From Gemmatimonadota bacterium (GTDB taxonomy: Bacteria > Gemmatimonadota > Gemmatimonadetes > Gemmatimonadales > Gemmatimonadaceae), in contig DAHUXM010000034.1 in the NCBI GenBank assembly GCA_027307165.1, forward strand, positions 1-64,000: 64,000 bases of DNA, given 5' to 3'. The notes under the pieces are model-generated. The model was given only the letters and a program-made list of their open reading frames with translations, was not told the DNA's origin and made no database searches. Both the position numbers and the translations under genes were made by a program. How positions within the stretch are numbered: position 1 is the first letter of the stretch; each line of letters begins with the position of its first letter. This document shows, piece by piece, positions 36,925-45,896 of the stretch.

Positions 36925-37320
36925 ATGAACGAAACCACAGAACGTTTCTTCCGCGAGATCTCCGATCGCGTCGGCTATGACCAGGTCGCGGAGCTGTACC
37001 TCTTTCCTGTCATCCGTCAGTCAGGCGTCGAGGCGGCGGTCGCCGTCGTAGCGGCGTATCCGGATCCTTCCGTCGAGTCACACGAGCCCCGGCACGTCGT
37101 CTATTCCGCGAGCTATCGCTCGACGGTCAAGGGAACAGACCGTGGAAAATGGACTGTCGACATCGTCGCCGAGGCGGACGCGCCGCTCGTGACGATAGAG
37201 GAAGTAGTTCGCGGAGTCGTTCAGCGAAGCGGCGAACAGTTTCAACCCGAGCAGTTCACCGGCGCGGAGTTCAGAGCGATCGTACCAGCTCCACAAGTCG
37301 CGCAATCGGAACCGGCTTGA
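36925..37320 (+). CDS. Unrecognised 131-residue protein
   Basis: I do not recognise this protein. It begins MNETTERFFREISDRVGYDQ and contains mixed alpha/beta segments (AELYLFPVIRQSGVEAAVAVVA and RHVVYSASYRSTVKGTDRGK). There is no signal peptide or membrane helix. The 3' end overlaps the 3' end of the convergent response-regulator gene by 50 bases. The ATG lies 53 bases after the frameshifted gene. Confidence 0.6.
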   Translation: MNETTERFFREISDRVGYDQVAELYLFPVIRQSGVEAAVAVVAAYPDPSVESHEPRHVVYSASYRSTVKGTDRGKWTVDIVAEADAPLVTIEEVVRGVVQRSGEQFQPEQFTGAEFRAIVPAPQVAQSEPA

Positions 37321-37630
37321 GCAGCACGTCGACGCAACCAGCCTCGATGCACCGCTCCCGAAGCTCGTCGTCGTCGTGGCCAGTAAGCGCAATTGTGCTG
37401 CGCGGTGCGTGATCGTCCGCACGCAGACGCTCGAGAATCGTCAGACCGTCGCCGTCGGGTAGTGTGAGATCGAGCAGCATCGCTTCTGGTGCGCGCGCAG
37501 TCGCCGTTGCTATTGCATCCTTGACGGTCGAGGCGACATCCACGTCGTAGCCGCTCTCCTCGAATAGCAGTCTCAGCGCCGACGCGACGATCGCGCTGTC
37601 TTCAACGATGAGCAGACGCGTTCGTGGCAC
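37271..37630 (-). CDS. Single-domain response regulator
   Basis: A 119-residue receiver domain with no output domain. The acidic pocket ED (LLIVEDSAI), the phospho-accepting Asp in LLDLTLPDGDG, the Thr in ALTGHD and the Lys in LLKPVP are all present. The start is GTG and overlaps the end of the kinase gene upstream on this strand by 29 bases, so the pair is probably translated together. Confidence 0.9.
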   Translation of the reverse strand: MPRTRLLIVEDSAIVASALRLLFEESGYDVDVASTVKDAIATATARAPEAMLLDLTLPDGDGLTILERLRADDHAPRSTIALTGHDDDELRERCIEAGCVDVLLKPVPIARLVELVRSL

Positions 37631-38423
37631 TGGGAATAGTAAGCGTGAAGCGAGCGCCCTCGCCGGGCTTGCTCTCCACCCAGATGCGTCCGCCGTGCAA
37701 CTCCACCAGCCTGCGCGCGATCGTCAGTCCGAGTCCGGTTCCGTGGTGCAGTCGCGACGCTGACGAGTCGACCTGAGCGAATTCGTCGAACACTAGCTCC
37801 TGGTGCTCCGGCGCGATTCCGATTCCCGTATCACCGACCTCCACGAAATGCGCGGCCTGATTGCCATCCTCACCATACCATGCGCGAACCCATACGTGTC
37901 CGCCATCCGGCGTGAAGTCGATCGCGTTGCCGATCAGGTTGTTGAGGACGTGCGTGAGCTTCTCGCGATCTGCCGTCAGAGTGGGAAGTGACTCCGGTAT
38001 CTCGGTCGCGACCGAGAGGTTGCGTCGTCGCGCGATCGCCTCGTTGATGGCACTCGCCTGGCGCACCACATCTCCAAGGTCGAAATCGGTCGCCACGAGT
38101 CGCAACCTGTTCGCCGTCGCCTTCGCGTAGGTGAGAATCTCACCGACCATGTCCAGCAGTTGCCGTCCGCCGGAAATGATTCCGCCCACGCTTTCGAGCT
38201 GACGTGGCGACATCGGTCCCAATATTCCGTCGCGCAGAATTTCCGCGTGCGTGATGATCGCGGTGAGGGGCGTACGCAGGTCGTGCGAGATGTTGGATAA
38301 GAACTGCGTCTTGAGAGCGTCGCGCGAGCGCAGCTCGGCGAGCTCTCGGCGGGCCTGCTGCAGCTCGGCCTCGAGCGCCGCGGCACGAAGATCAAGGGCT
38401 GCCGCGGATTCCGTTACGTGCAT
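37602..38423 (-). CDS. Sensor histidine kinase, soluble
   Basis: A 273-residue histidine kinase with a coiled coil (LRAAALEAELQQARRELAEL), HisKA with FLSNISHDLRTPLTAI (phospho-accepting His), and a HATPase with NNLIGNAIDFT, DTGIGIAPEH and HGTGLGLTIARRL. No membrane segment or sensory domain is visible, so the input comes from another protein. It feeds the overlapping single-domain regulator. Confidence 0.9.
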   Translation of the reverse strand: MHVTESAAALDLRAAALEAELQQARRELAELRSRDALKTQFLSNISHDLRTPLTAIITHAEILRDGILGPMSPRQLESVGGIISGGRQLLDMVGEILTYAKATANRLRLVATDFDLGDVVRQASAINEAIARRRNLSVATEIPESLPTLTADREKLTHVLNNLIGNAIDFTPDGGHVWVRAWYGEDGNQAAHFVEVGDTGIGIAPEHQELVFDEFAQVDSSASRLHHGTGLGLTIARRLVELHGGRIWVESKPGEGARFTLTIPSATNASAHR

Positions 38424-38456
38424 ATGCCGGAAAGGTAAACCACGGGCGCGGCCGCC

Positions 38457-40238
38457 TCAACCAACGGCGGTTTCGACCTCTTCCACGAGTTGCTGGCGGC
38501 GTAGCAGCGCCCAGTAGCGCCCCTCGGCGGCCAACAGATCTGCATGGGTTCCACGCTCGACGATCCGGCCGTTGTCCAGCACCAGGATCATCGCCGCGTC
38601 GCGCAGTGCGCTCGCCCTGTGCGATGCTATTACGGCAGTACGCCGCGAGAGCGCCGAGCGCAGGCCGGCCAGTATCTGGGCCTCCGTATGCGTATCGACG
38701 GCGGAGAGCGCGTCGTCCAGAAGAACGATCGCCGGCCGTCTCGCAAGCGCGCGCGCCAGAGTCGCACGCTGTTTCTGTCCGCCGGAGAGATTGATTCCGC
38801 GCTCGCCGAGTACGGTTTCGTAGCCGTCGGGGAAGGCCGCGATAGCCTCGTCCAGCTGCGCGATCTTCGCGGCGTCGCGCCACGCTTCCGGGTTGTCCCC
38901 GGGGCCAAGCCCGTATGCCAGATTTGCAGCGATCGTATCGCTGAAGAGCAGGCTTTCCTGCGGAACGTAACCGATCTCGCGACGCAGCTCGTCCAGTGGG
39001 ATGCGGTCGATCGGAACACCGTCGATCAGAACCTGACCGCGTTGCGGGTCGTACACACGAGCGATCAGATCGATGAGCGCACTCTTGCCGCTTCCAGTCG
39101 CTCCGACGATGCCGGCGGTTGCGCCTGACGGTATGACGAAGCTCACATCATCGAGAACCCAGCGCGGCTCGTCAGTCCCCGTAGTGGGGAAGTGGAAGCT
39201 CACGTTGCGGAATTCGATCGACCTTCCATCGCTCGCGGGTGGAAGATGCAGCACCGGGTCGTGCGTTACGATGCGGGGCTGCTCGTCCATTATGTGAAGC
39301 AGCCGGCCCATGGATGCATCGCCGCGCTGGAAGAGATTGATTACCCAGCCGAGTGCGATGAGAGGCCACGTCAGCATCGTGAGATACATCCCGAATGCGA
39401 CGAATGCACCAATGGAAATGACGCCGCGCAGCGCGAGCACGCCGCCAGCGCCGAGCACGATTACGGCACCCACGCCAGCCAGCATCGCGAACAGGGGATG
39501 CATGACTCCCCACAGGCGCACGAGCGCCATGTTGCGCGTGAGGTACTCTTCATTCAGCTCACCGAAGTGTGCAATCTCGGAGTCTTCCTGGCGATACGCG
39601 CGCACGATCCGGACGCCCGTCAGGTTTTCCTGAGCGTGTGTGGTGAGGGACGAGAAGTGCTCCTGCACCGATTCGAAGCGCGTGTGGATCAGCTTGGCGA
39701 GTCGCACGCTGATGATGGGCAAGACAATCATCGGGCAGAGCGCGAGCAGCGTGAGCCTGCCGTCGATGCGCGACATGAAGTACAGCGCGAAGATCCCGCC
39801 GAATATCGTATTGGTGAGATACATGATGGCCGGTCCGGCCGTCATCCGCACCGCGCCCAGATCGTTGGTCAGGCGCGCCATTATGTCGCCGGTCCGCGTG
39901 CGCGTGAAGTACGACGCGTCCAGCGCTTCGAGATGCTCGAACAGCTGGTTCCGAAGGTCGTACTCGACCCACCTGCTCAATCCGTTCATCCACTCGCGCA
40001 TCCCGTAGCGCAAGGCGCCGCCAACCAGGGCAGTCCCGACGAGGGCTCCCGCCAGCGCCCAGACGGAACTGACAGCAACGCCCGCCCGAATCGCATCGAT
40101 TGCGCGCTGCAATATCCATGGTATCACAGATGTGATGCCAGCCGCCAGGACCACAAACGCAAGCCCTGTAACGAGTTGCGTCCTGTAGGGCCGAAAGTAC
40201 GGGGTCAGGCGGCGAAGATTGGGAAGCAAGTTTGGCAC
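38457..40238 (-). CDS. ABC exporter, fused membrane and ATPase domains
   Basis: A half-transporter of about 593 residues with an MsbA-like layout. Six membrane helices lie in the first 310 residues (for example LVTGLAFVVLAAGITSVIPW), with the ATPase afterwards: Walker A GATGSGKSALIDL, Q-loop YVPQESLL, signature LSGGQKQR, Walker B IVLLDDALSAVD and the H-loop IASHR. The GTG at 40238 is preferred because the longer frame would run into the divergent lipoprotein gene; nearby TTG starts are possible. The substrate, lipid or drug, is unknown. Confidence 0.88.
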   Translation of the reverse strand: MPNLLPNLRRLTPYFRPYRTQLVTGLAFVVLAAGITSVIPWILQRAIDAIRAGVAVSSVWALAGALVGTALVGGALRYGMREWMNGLSRWVEYDLRNQLFEHLEALDASYFTRTRTGDIMARLTNDLGAVRMTAGPAIMYLTNTIFGGIFALYFMSRIDGRLTLLALCPMIVLPIISVRLAKLIHTRFESVQEHFSSLTTHAQENLTGVRIVRAYRQEDSEIAHFGELNEEYLTRNMALVRLWGVMHPLFAMLAGVGAVIVLGAGGVLALRGVISIGAFVAFGMYLTMLTWPLIALGWVINLFQRGDASMGRLLHIMDEQPRIVTHDPVLHLPPASDGRSIEFRNVSFHFPTTGTDEPRWVLDDVSFVIPSGATAGIVGATGSGKSALIDLIARVYDPQRGQVLIDGVPIDRIPLDELRREIGYVPQESLLFSDTIAANLAYGLGPGDNPEAWRDAAKIAQLDEAIAAFPDGYETVLGERGINLSGGQKQRATLARALARRPAIVLLDDALSAVDTHTEAQILAGLRSALSRRTAVIASHRASALRDAAMILVLDNGRIVERGTHADLLAAEGRYWALLRRQQLVEEVETAVG

Positions 40239-40294
40239 ACCGATTGCGCGTTGAACGGGACTGACCCTGATAAAGCCATTTTTAGAGGAGCCCC

Positions 40295-41170
40295 ATGTCA
40301 AAATATATGCAGCGTGCGCGTACGTTAGTTGCGGTCCCGGCAGTACTGGCGCTGGTCGCTCTTGCCGCATGCAGCGGTGAGAAAAAGAACGACACACTCG
40401 CACAGGACTCGACGCTCAATCGCGACATGCAGCTTGCGAACGCGGACACCGCGGCAAAGCCGGCACTGAACGATGTGCCAGCGACAAAGACGCCGGCTCC
40501 CGCTCCGTCGGCAAGCGCCACGGCGCCTCGCTCGACGCCGGCAAGATCGGCGCCCGCGCGAGCGAAGCCAACCACTCCAACAAAATCCACGACGGCGAGT
40601 GGCAATACGGTGACGCGCACGCCCGGAACGGCTGAAACGCCGCTCGGTACGATCGCTGCCGGTACGTCGATCGCGCTCACGTCCAACTCGCGCATCTGCA
40701 CCAATACGAATCACGTGGGCGAGACTGTAACGGCAACCGTTGCAAACTCGGTCACCGGTTCCAACGGTGCGACGATCCCGGCCGGCGCAAAGGCTTCGCT
40801 CGAGATCACTCAGCTCAAGCGCAGCGAGAATATCAACGACAAGATCGAAATGAGCTTCCGCGTGAAGTCCATCAGCTTCGGCGGACATACCTATCCGGTG
40901 ACTGCATCGGTCAGCTCCGCGCAGGTTGATCGCGTCAAGAATCAGCCGACCAGCAAGGACGTGCAGAAAGTCGGAACCGGCGCCGCTGTTGGAGCGGTGG
41001 TTGGACAGATACTCGGTCACAGCACCAAGTCGACCATAATCGGCGGTGCGGTGGGCGCGGCTGCGGGTGCCGGAGCGGCTGCCGCCACGGCCAATTACGA
41101 AGGTTGCGTCCCGAACGGCGGCAACATCACCATCGCGCTGCAGGATCCGATTCAGGTCCACACCAGCTGA
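40295..41170 (+). CDS. Lipoprotein with C-terminal glycine-zipper segment
   Basis: The signal peptide ends in the lipobox LAAC (residues around 26), so this is a lipoprotein. A Pro/Ala/Thr-rich linker of about 80 residues follows, then an unknown beta domain (GTIAAGTSIALTSNSRICTN) and a glycine-zipper-like stretch (GTGAAVGAVVGQILGHSTKS). Length is 291 residues. GAGGAG lies just before the ATG. It is transcribed away from the ABC exporter and ends at a strong terminator. Confidence 0.8.
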   Translation: MSKYMQRARTLVAVPAVLALVALAACSGEKKNDTLAQDSTLNRDMQLANADTAAKPALNDVPATKTPAPAPSASATAPRSTPARSAPARAKPTTPTKSTTASGNTVTRTPGTAETPLGTIAAGTSIALTSNSRICTNTNHVGETVTATVANSVTGSNGATIPAGAKASLEITQLKRSENINDKIEMSFRVKSISFGGHTYPVTASVSSAQVDRVKNQPTSKDVQKVGTGAAVGAVVGQILGHSTKSTIIGGAVGAAAGAGAAAATANYEGCVPNGGNITIALQDPIQVHTS

Positions 41171-41195
41171 TCGGCTGCTCGGTCCCAGCAAGACC

Positions 41196-41233
41196 ATGAA
41201 AAAGCCCCGCTCCCCCGAGCGGGGCTTTTTCAT
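41196..41233. terminator. Strong bidirectional terminator between the lipoprotein gene and murQ
   Basis: GCCCCGCTC (41204-41212) pairs with GAGCGGGGC (41217-41225) around CCCC, extended by an A-run and T-run on either side. The symmetric A- and T-tracts should work in both directions. It separates the lipoprotein gene from the murQ-anmK unit. Confidence 0.92.
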
Positions 41234-41272
41234 ACATGGTTGCCGTCGTCGCGGTGCGGTAACTTTCCCGTC

Positions 41273-42190
41273 GTGCTAGATCACAGAGCAACCGAGCAGC
41301 GCAATCCGCGAACCGCGAACATCGACCTCGCGCCCGCGCAAGAGATCGTCGCGCTCATGAATCATGAAGACGCCACGATCGCCGGGGTGGTGGCAGGCCA
41401 GAGGGAAGCGATCGCGCGTGCGGTCGATACCGCCGCATCCACCTTTCGTGCTGGCGGTCGTCTCTTCTACGTCGGCGCGGGCACATCGGGCAGGCTGGGC
41501 GTGCTGGACGCGAGCGAATGTCCGCCGACCTTCGGAACCGATCCCGAGATGGTGCAGGGAATCATTGCTGGCGGTGCGCCGGCCCTCACACGCTCGCAGG
41601 AGGGCGCCGAGGACAGTCCTGCAACGGGCGCGAAGGAGATGGACACGCGGAACGTCGGCCCACTCGATTTCGTGGTCGGCATCGCTGCGTCGGGGACAAC
41701 GCCATTCGTGCACGGCGCGATTCATCGCGCGCGAGAGTTGGGTGCGCACACGGCAATCGTTGCCTGCACTCAACCGCCAGCTTCACTGCTTGTGGATTGC
41801 GACATCGCGATTGTGCCAGTTGTCGGCCCCGAAGTCGTTACGGGATCCACCCGCCTCAAGGCCGGAACTGCGACCAAGCTGGTGCTCAACGCCATCACGA
41901 CCGGCGCGATGATTCTGCTTGGCAAGACGTACGGTAACCTGATGGTCGACATGCGCGCGACGAACGCCAAGCTCACCGATCGCGCCGAGCGAATCATGAT
42001 CGAGGTGACGGGCGTCTCGCGCGAGCGTGCGCGGGAGCTGCTGGCCGGGGCTGGCGGACTCGTGAAGACAGCGATCGTGATGCAGATGATGAGCATCGAT
42101 CGCGTCGCAGCGGAGCGCATGTTGGCGGAACACGGTGGAGTGATCCGGCGCGTCGTTCCGGGAGCGGCGCCGCCCGTTGTAGATGAGTGA
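41273..42190 (+). CDS. murQ: N-acetylmuramic acid 6-phosphate etherase
   Basis: MurQ removes the lactyl ether from MurNAc-6-phosphate in cell-wall recycling. The SIS-type fold shows GAGTSGRLGVLDASECPPTF, GIAASGTTPFV and GSTRLKAGTATKLVLN. The GTG at 41273 gives LDHRATEQRNPRTANIDL, matching the family start, rather than the TTG at 41240. It has 305 residues. anmK overlaps its stop by 8 bases. Confidence 0.94.
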   Translation: MLDHRATEQRNPRTANIDLAPAQEIVALMNHEDATIAGVVAGQREAIARAVDTAASTFRAGGRLFYVGAGTSGRLGVLDASECPPTFGTDPEMVQGIIAGGAPALTRSQEGAEDSPATGAKEMDTRNVGPLDFVVGIAASGTTPFVHGAIHRARELGAHTAIVACTQPPASLLVDCDIAIVPVVGPEVVTGSTRLKAGTATKLVLNAITTGAMILLGKTYGNLMVDMRATNAKLTDRAERIMIEVTGVSRERARELLAGAGGLVKTAIVMQMMSIDRVAAERMLAEHGGVIRRVVPGAAPPVVDE

Positions 42191-43328
42191 CGCTGACGGA
42201 ATCGCCACCGGGGCCGCGGACGGTATCTACGTTGGCCTGATGTCCGGCACGTCGCTGGACGGAATTTCTGCGGCCGTCGTGCGCTTCGCCGGCGCCGGCG
42301 AGCGAATCGAGCACGAGCTGTTGGCGTTCCGTGGCAGCGCATACAGTGGAGAACAGCGCGAGCGACTCGCGTCGGCGATGAATTGCGCAACCGCCGAGGA
42401 ATATTGTGCGCTGTCATTCGATCTGGGAGAGTGGCTTGCTGCCGCGGCGCTCGCCGTCATCGAGAGTGCGCACATCGACTCGCGAGTGGTTCGCGCGATC
42501 GCCTCGCATGGTCAGACGCTGTGGCATTCACCGCGTCGCGCAACGTGGCAGGCCGGTGAATCCGCGGTAATCGCGGAGCGCACCGGCGTCGACGTCATAT
42601 CGGATTTTCGTGTTCGCGACGTTGCCGCAGGCGGTGAGGGTGCGCCGCTCGTTCCAATTGCGGACGCGCTGCTGTACTCGAGCAGCAACGAGTGCCGCCT
42701 GCTCCAGAACATTGGCGGCATCGGGAACGTGACGGTTGTCCCGCCAGGCGGGGACGTCGCGAGCGTGCGCGCGTTCGACACCGGACCAGGGGTGGTGTTG
42801 ATCGATCATCTCGTGCGCAAGCTGTATCCCGGCGTTCGCTTTGACGAGGGTGGCGCTATCGCGCGATCCGGGAATGCGCACGCCGCTGTGGTTGCGACCC
42901 TTCTGCGTGATCCGTACTTCGTACAACCACCGCCCAAATCAACCGGCCGCGAATACTTCGGTGGCCCGTTCGCCGATCGGCTGCAGTCGCTCGTGAATGG
43001 TCCAAGCGCGGATGTTATCGCAACCGCGGTCGCATTTACAGCCGCGTCGATCGCGGATGCGGTGCGACGCTACGTGCACGAGTCGTATGCGGAGATGGTC
43101 GTGTCCGGCGGCGGTGCGCGCAACGATTCATTGATGGATGCGCTGCGCGGCGCCATGCGGCCAGCACGTGTTACATCATTCGATGATCTGTACTACGATG
43201 GCGAGGCAAAGGAGGCTGTGGCGTTCGCGCTGCTCGGATATCTGCATCTCGCCCGCGTGCCCGGGAACGTCACCGGAGCCACCGGCGCACGCGGTCCGAG
43301 AGTCCTGGGGAAGTTGACTCCCGCGTAG
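42183..43328 (+). CDS. anmK: Anhydro-N-acetylmuramic acid kinase
   Basis: AnmK phosphorylates 1,6-anhydro-MurNAc to MurNAc-6-phosphate, the substrate of MurQ, so the pair forms a two-step pathway. The ATP-binding LMSGTSLDGISA near the start, SHGQTLWHSP, NIGGIGNVTV and DTGPG are family motifs; 381 residues. Overlap with murQ shows co-translation. The last 59 bases overlap the convergent phosphatase gene. Confidence 0.94.
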   Translation: MSDADGIATGAADGIYVGLMSGTSLDGISAAVVRFAGAGERIEHELLAFRGSAYSGEQRERLASAMNCATAEEYCALSFDLGEWLAAAALAVIESAHIDSRVVRAIASHGQTLWHSPRRATWQAGESAVIAERTGVDVISDFRVRDVAAGGEGAPLVPIADALLYSSSNECRLLQNIGGIGNVTVVPPGGDVASVRAFDTGPGVVLIDHLVRKLYPGVRFDEGGAIARSGNAHAAVVATLLRDPYFVQPPPKSTGREYFGGPFADRLQSLVNGPSADVIATAVAFTAASIADAVRRYVHESYAEMVVSGGGARNDSLMDALRGAMRPARVTSFDDLYYDGEAKEAVAFALLGYLHLARVPGNVTGATGARGPRVLGKLTPA

Positions 43329-44205
43329 TTGTCGCCGGCGGCGGTGGTGGCTCGTTCGGATCTGCGGGCTCGAACCGCGCCGCAACTACTGTGATGTTGT
43401 CATGGCCACCGCGCGAATTGGCGCACGACACGAGTCGCTCGCACACGGTCTCCATGTTGTCGTCCGCGAGCGCGATCCGCGCTATGTCATTCGCGCCGAC
43501 GAGATTGGACAGTCCATCGCTGCATAACACCAGAACGTCGCCCACTTCCGCCTGCTCGCGATACATGTCTGGAATGACAGTAGCCTCGGAGCCGAGTGCC
43601 TGCAGGATTATGTTGCGACGGTCGCTGTGCGCCGCCTCGCCTTCGGTCATCTCGCCAGCATCGATCAGCCGCTGAATCAGCGATTGGTCCTTGGTGACCT
43701 GCCTTGCCTCGCCGCCGCGAACCAGATATGCGCGACTGTCGCCGACCTGCGCGATCGTGATGACCGAGTGGTGTACCAGCGCGAGTGTCGCGGTAGTGGC
43801 CATGCCGCGATGTTGTGGATTGCCGGACGCGTAGGTGAAGATCACGTGGTTGGCCGCAGACATCGCCGCGCGCAGTGCGGCCTCGACCCCCGCCGGTGTG
43901 CGAGGCCACTCGGACTCGTATCTCCGGCGCAGCTCGATGAACATCGTGTCTGTCGCCATGAGACTCGCGATCTCGCCGGACGCGGCGCCACCGACGCCGT
44001 CCGCTACCACCAGCAGCGCGGGCGTGTGAGGAACTGTCAGCGTGGTGGTGGCCCCTTTCATTACCACCGCATCCCGTCCCAGCGCAGCGACGAGATAGGA
44101 ATCTTCGTTGAGGTTCCGGACCCGCCCGACGTCGGTGCGGCCGCCCGCGACGACGACCAGGCCGCGCGGCGCCGCCGGTGGATCAGGAATTTCACGAACA
44201 GGCAT
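43270..44205 (-). CDS. PP2C-family Ser/Thr protein phosphatase
   Basis: A PP2C phosphatase of 311 residues with the metal-site motifs RNLNEDS, VVADGVGG, GDSRAYLVRGG, CSDGLSNLV and GGHDNITVV. It has a proline-rich C-terminal tail and no membrane segment. ATG 44205 is chosen; a GTG at 44223 is possible. It is a natural partner for Hanks-type kinases such as the zinc-ribbon kinase in this window, but no link is proven. Confidence 0.9.
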   Translation of the reverse strand: MPVREIPDPPAAPRGLVVVAGGRTDVGRVRNLNEDSYLVAALGRDAVVMKGATTTLTVPHTPALLVVADGVGGAASGEIASLMATDTMFIELRRRYESEWPRTPAGVEAALRAAMSAANHVIFTYASGNPQHRGMATTATLALVHHSVITIAQVGDSRAYLVRGGEARQVTKDQSLIQRLIDAGEMTEGEAAHSDRRNIILQALGSEATVIPDMYREQAEVGDVLVLCSDGLSNLVGANDIARIALADDNMETVCERLVSCANSRGGHDNITVVAARFEPADPNEPPPPPATTTRESTSPGLSDRVRRWLR

Positions 44206-44263
44206 GGGGAAGAATACACCCACGGATGCTGACCGTCACTGTCTGTCCCACTACCTTTGTCAC

Positions 44264-45895
44264 ATGCCCCGCTGTCACGTCACACCAGGACGTTTTTCCC
44301 CCGGGGCGGTGCTGGCCGCGGCAGCCCTGGGACTGGCGTGCGCCAAGTCGCCGCCATCTACCGCACCCGCGCCGGTTCCGACCCCGCCAGGCCGCCATGC
44401 TGCGCCCGCCGCGTTGACGATCGCGAGAGCGCCCCTGCCCGCTCCCAATCCCAAGCTCCCGCCAGTCCCCGACGTCGACGGACCGCTCGCTATCAAGGTC
44501 GTCTACCCGCCGCGCAATGCCGTCATCGGGTCCCGCGATTCGAATTTCGTGTTCGGATCGGTGGGGAACGGCAACGCGGGACTGACCATCAACGGCAACC
44601 TCGTTCCGGTGTGGCCGAACGGCGCCTTTCTCGGCTGGGTTCCAAACCCGCCCGCCGATTCGCAGTGGTACGATCTTGTAGCCTACACGCTCCGCGACAC
44701 AGTGCGCCTCCGTTTCCCTGCACGCACGCGAGAAGGTTTGGGGCCGCGAACCCCTGTAACGCCGGAAGTCACCGAGCTCGCGCATCCAGTCGTCGCGGCG
44801 CTGCGGGATGACTCGCTGGACAGAACCGTGAGCGACACCGACAACGTCATCATCGGACGCCCGACGCCGACTGGTGACTATAAGTGGTTTCTGTTCCCGG
44901 GAACTATCGTGCGAGTTCTCGAATATCGCGACGACATGGCGCGCGTGCAGCTGGACAGGGGACAGGACGTCTGGGTAGAGCGGCGCGATGTCAAACCGCG
45001 CCGCCGGGCTAAGTCGGCGAAGCCGCTCCGCGTGACGCATGCATCACTCGCATCGGGGCGCGCGAGCGTGAACCTGGTGCTGCGTGTCGCGTCACCGCCG
45101 GCGTATGTGGTCGCCGAAGATGAACGCGGGCTGACTCTTACACTCTACAATACCACTACATCGACGAAGCTGCGGAAGGTCTCGGATTCGCTCATCGCCA
45201 CCGCCACGCAGTCTCGGGAACGGACTCGGATTGTCTACCACTTCACGCTCACGCGTCCGGTCTACGGGTACGAAGCGCTGTACGCGAAAGGTATTCTCAA
45301 GTTCAGCATCCGGCGGCCGCCGGTTGTCGATCCATCGGAGCCTCTGCGCGGAATGACCATCGTAGTCGACCCGGGCCATCCGCCGATCGGTGCGACAGGT
45401 CCCACCGGTCTGTGGGAGCCGGTACCAACTCTGGCGGTAGGGCTGCGCGTACGCGATCTCCTGCAAGCGCGCGGCGCCCACGTCGTCATGACCCGAACCG
45501 GCGCCGGTCCCGTCGCACTGGGCGATCGCCCTATCTTCGCGCGACGGGCAAATGCCAACGCGTTCGTTTCCATTCACCTGAATGCCGACGCGGACGGTCA
45601 GAACCCGTTCCGCGACAACGGCACGGGCACGTATTACTTTCATCCGCATTCCCGATTGCTCGCGCGCTCGGTCCAGGATTCGCTTGTACCGGCGCTGGGA
45701 CTGCGCGACCGGGGCATTTTCTATCAGAACCTTGCGGTGTGTCGTCCGACGTGGTTTCCCGCCGTACTCGCAGAGGGACTGTTCATCATCATGCCCGATC
45801 AGGAATCAGCGATCAAAACGCCGGAATATCAGGAAGCCTACGCACGTGGCGTCGTAGGGGGATTGGAGAAGTTCTTCGCAACCTTCGAACGCTAG
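44264..45895 (+). CDS. N-acetylmuramoyl-L-alanine amidase, secreted
   Basis: A periplasmic or envelope amidase of 543 residues. A signal-like N-terminus ends GLAC, only weakly fitting a lipobox, followed by a Pro/Ala-rich stretch. The middle (about residues 70-360) has no family I recognise. The C-terminal amidase_3 domain (about 365-543) has VVDPGH, the WEPV glutamate, SIHLNAD and AEGLFIIM as zinc ligands and the catalytic Glu. It is read 1 base before the large peptidase gene and lies beside the murQ-anmK unit. Confidence 0.87.
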   Translation: MPRCHVTPGRFSPGAVLAAAALGLACAKSPPSTAPAPVPTPPGRHAAPAALTIARAPLPAPNPKLPPVPDVDGPLAIKVVYPPRNAVIGSRDSNFVFGSVGNGNAGLTINGNLVPVWPNGAFLGWVPNPPADSQWYDLVAYTLRDTVRLRFPARTREGLGPRTPVTPEVTELAHPVVAALRDDSLDRTVSDTDNVIIGRPTPTGDYKWFLFPGTIVRVLEYRDDMARVQLDRGQDVWVERRDVKPRRRAKSAKPLRVTHASLASGRASVNLVLRVASPPAYVVAEDERGLTLTLYNTTTSTKLRKVSDSLIATATQSRERTRIVYHFTLTRPVYGYEALYAKGILKFSIRRPPVVDPSEPLRGMTIVVDPGHPPIGATGPTGLWEPVPTLAVGLRVRDLLQARGAHVVMTRTGAGPVALGDRPIFARRANANAFVSIHLNADADGQNPFRDNGTGTYYFHPHSRLLARSVQDSLVPALGLRDRGIFYQNLAVCRPTWFPAVLAEGLFIIMPDQESAIKTPEYQEAYARGVVGGLEKFFATFER

Positions 45896-45896
45896 A

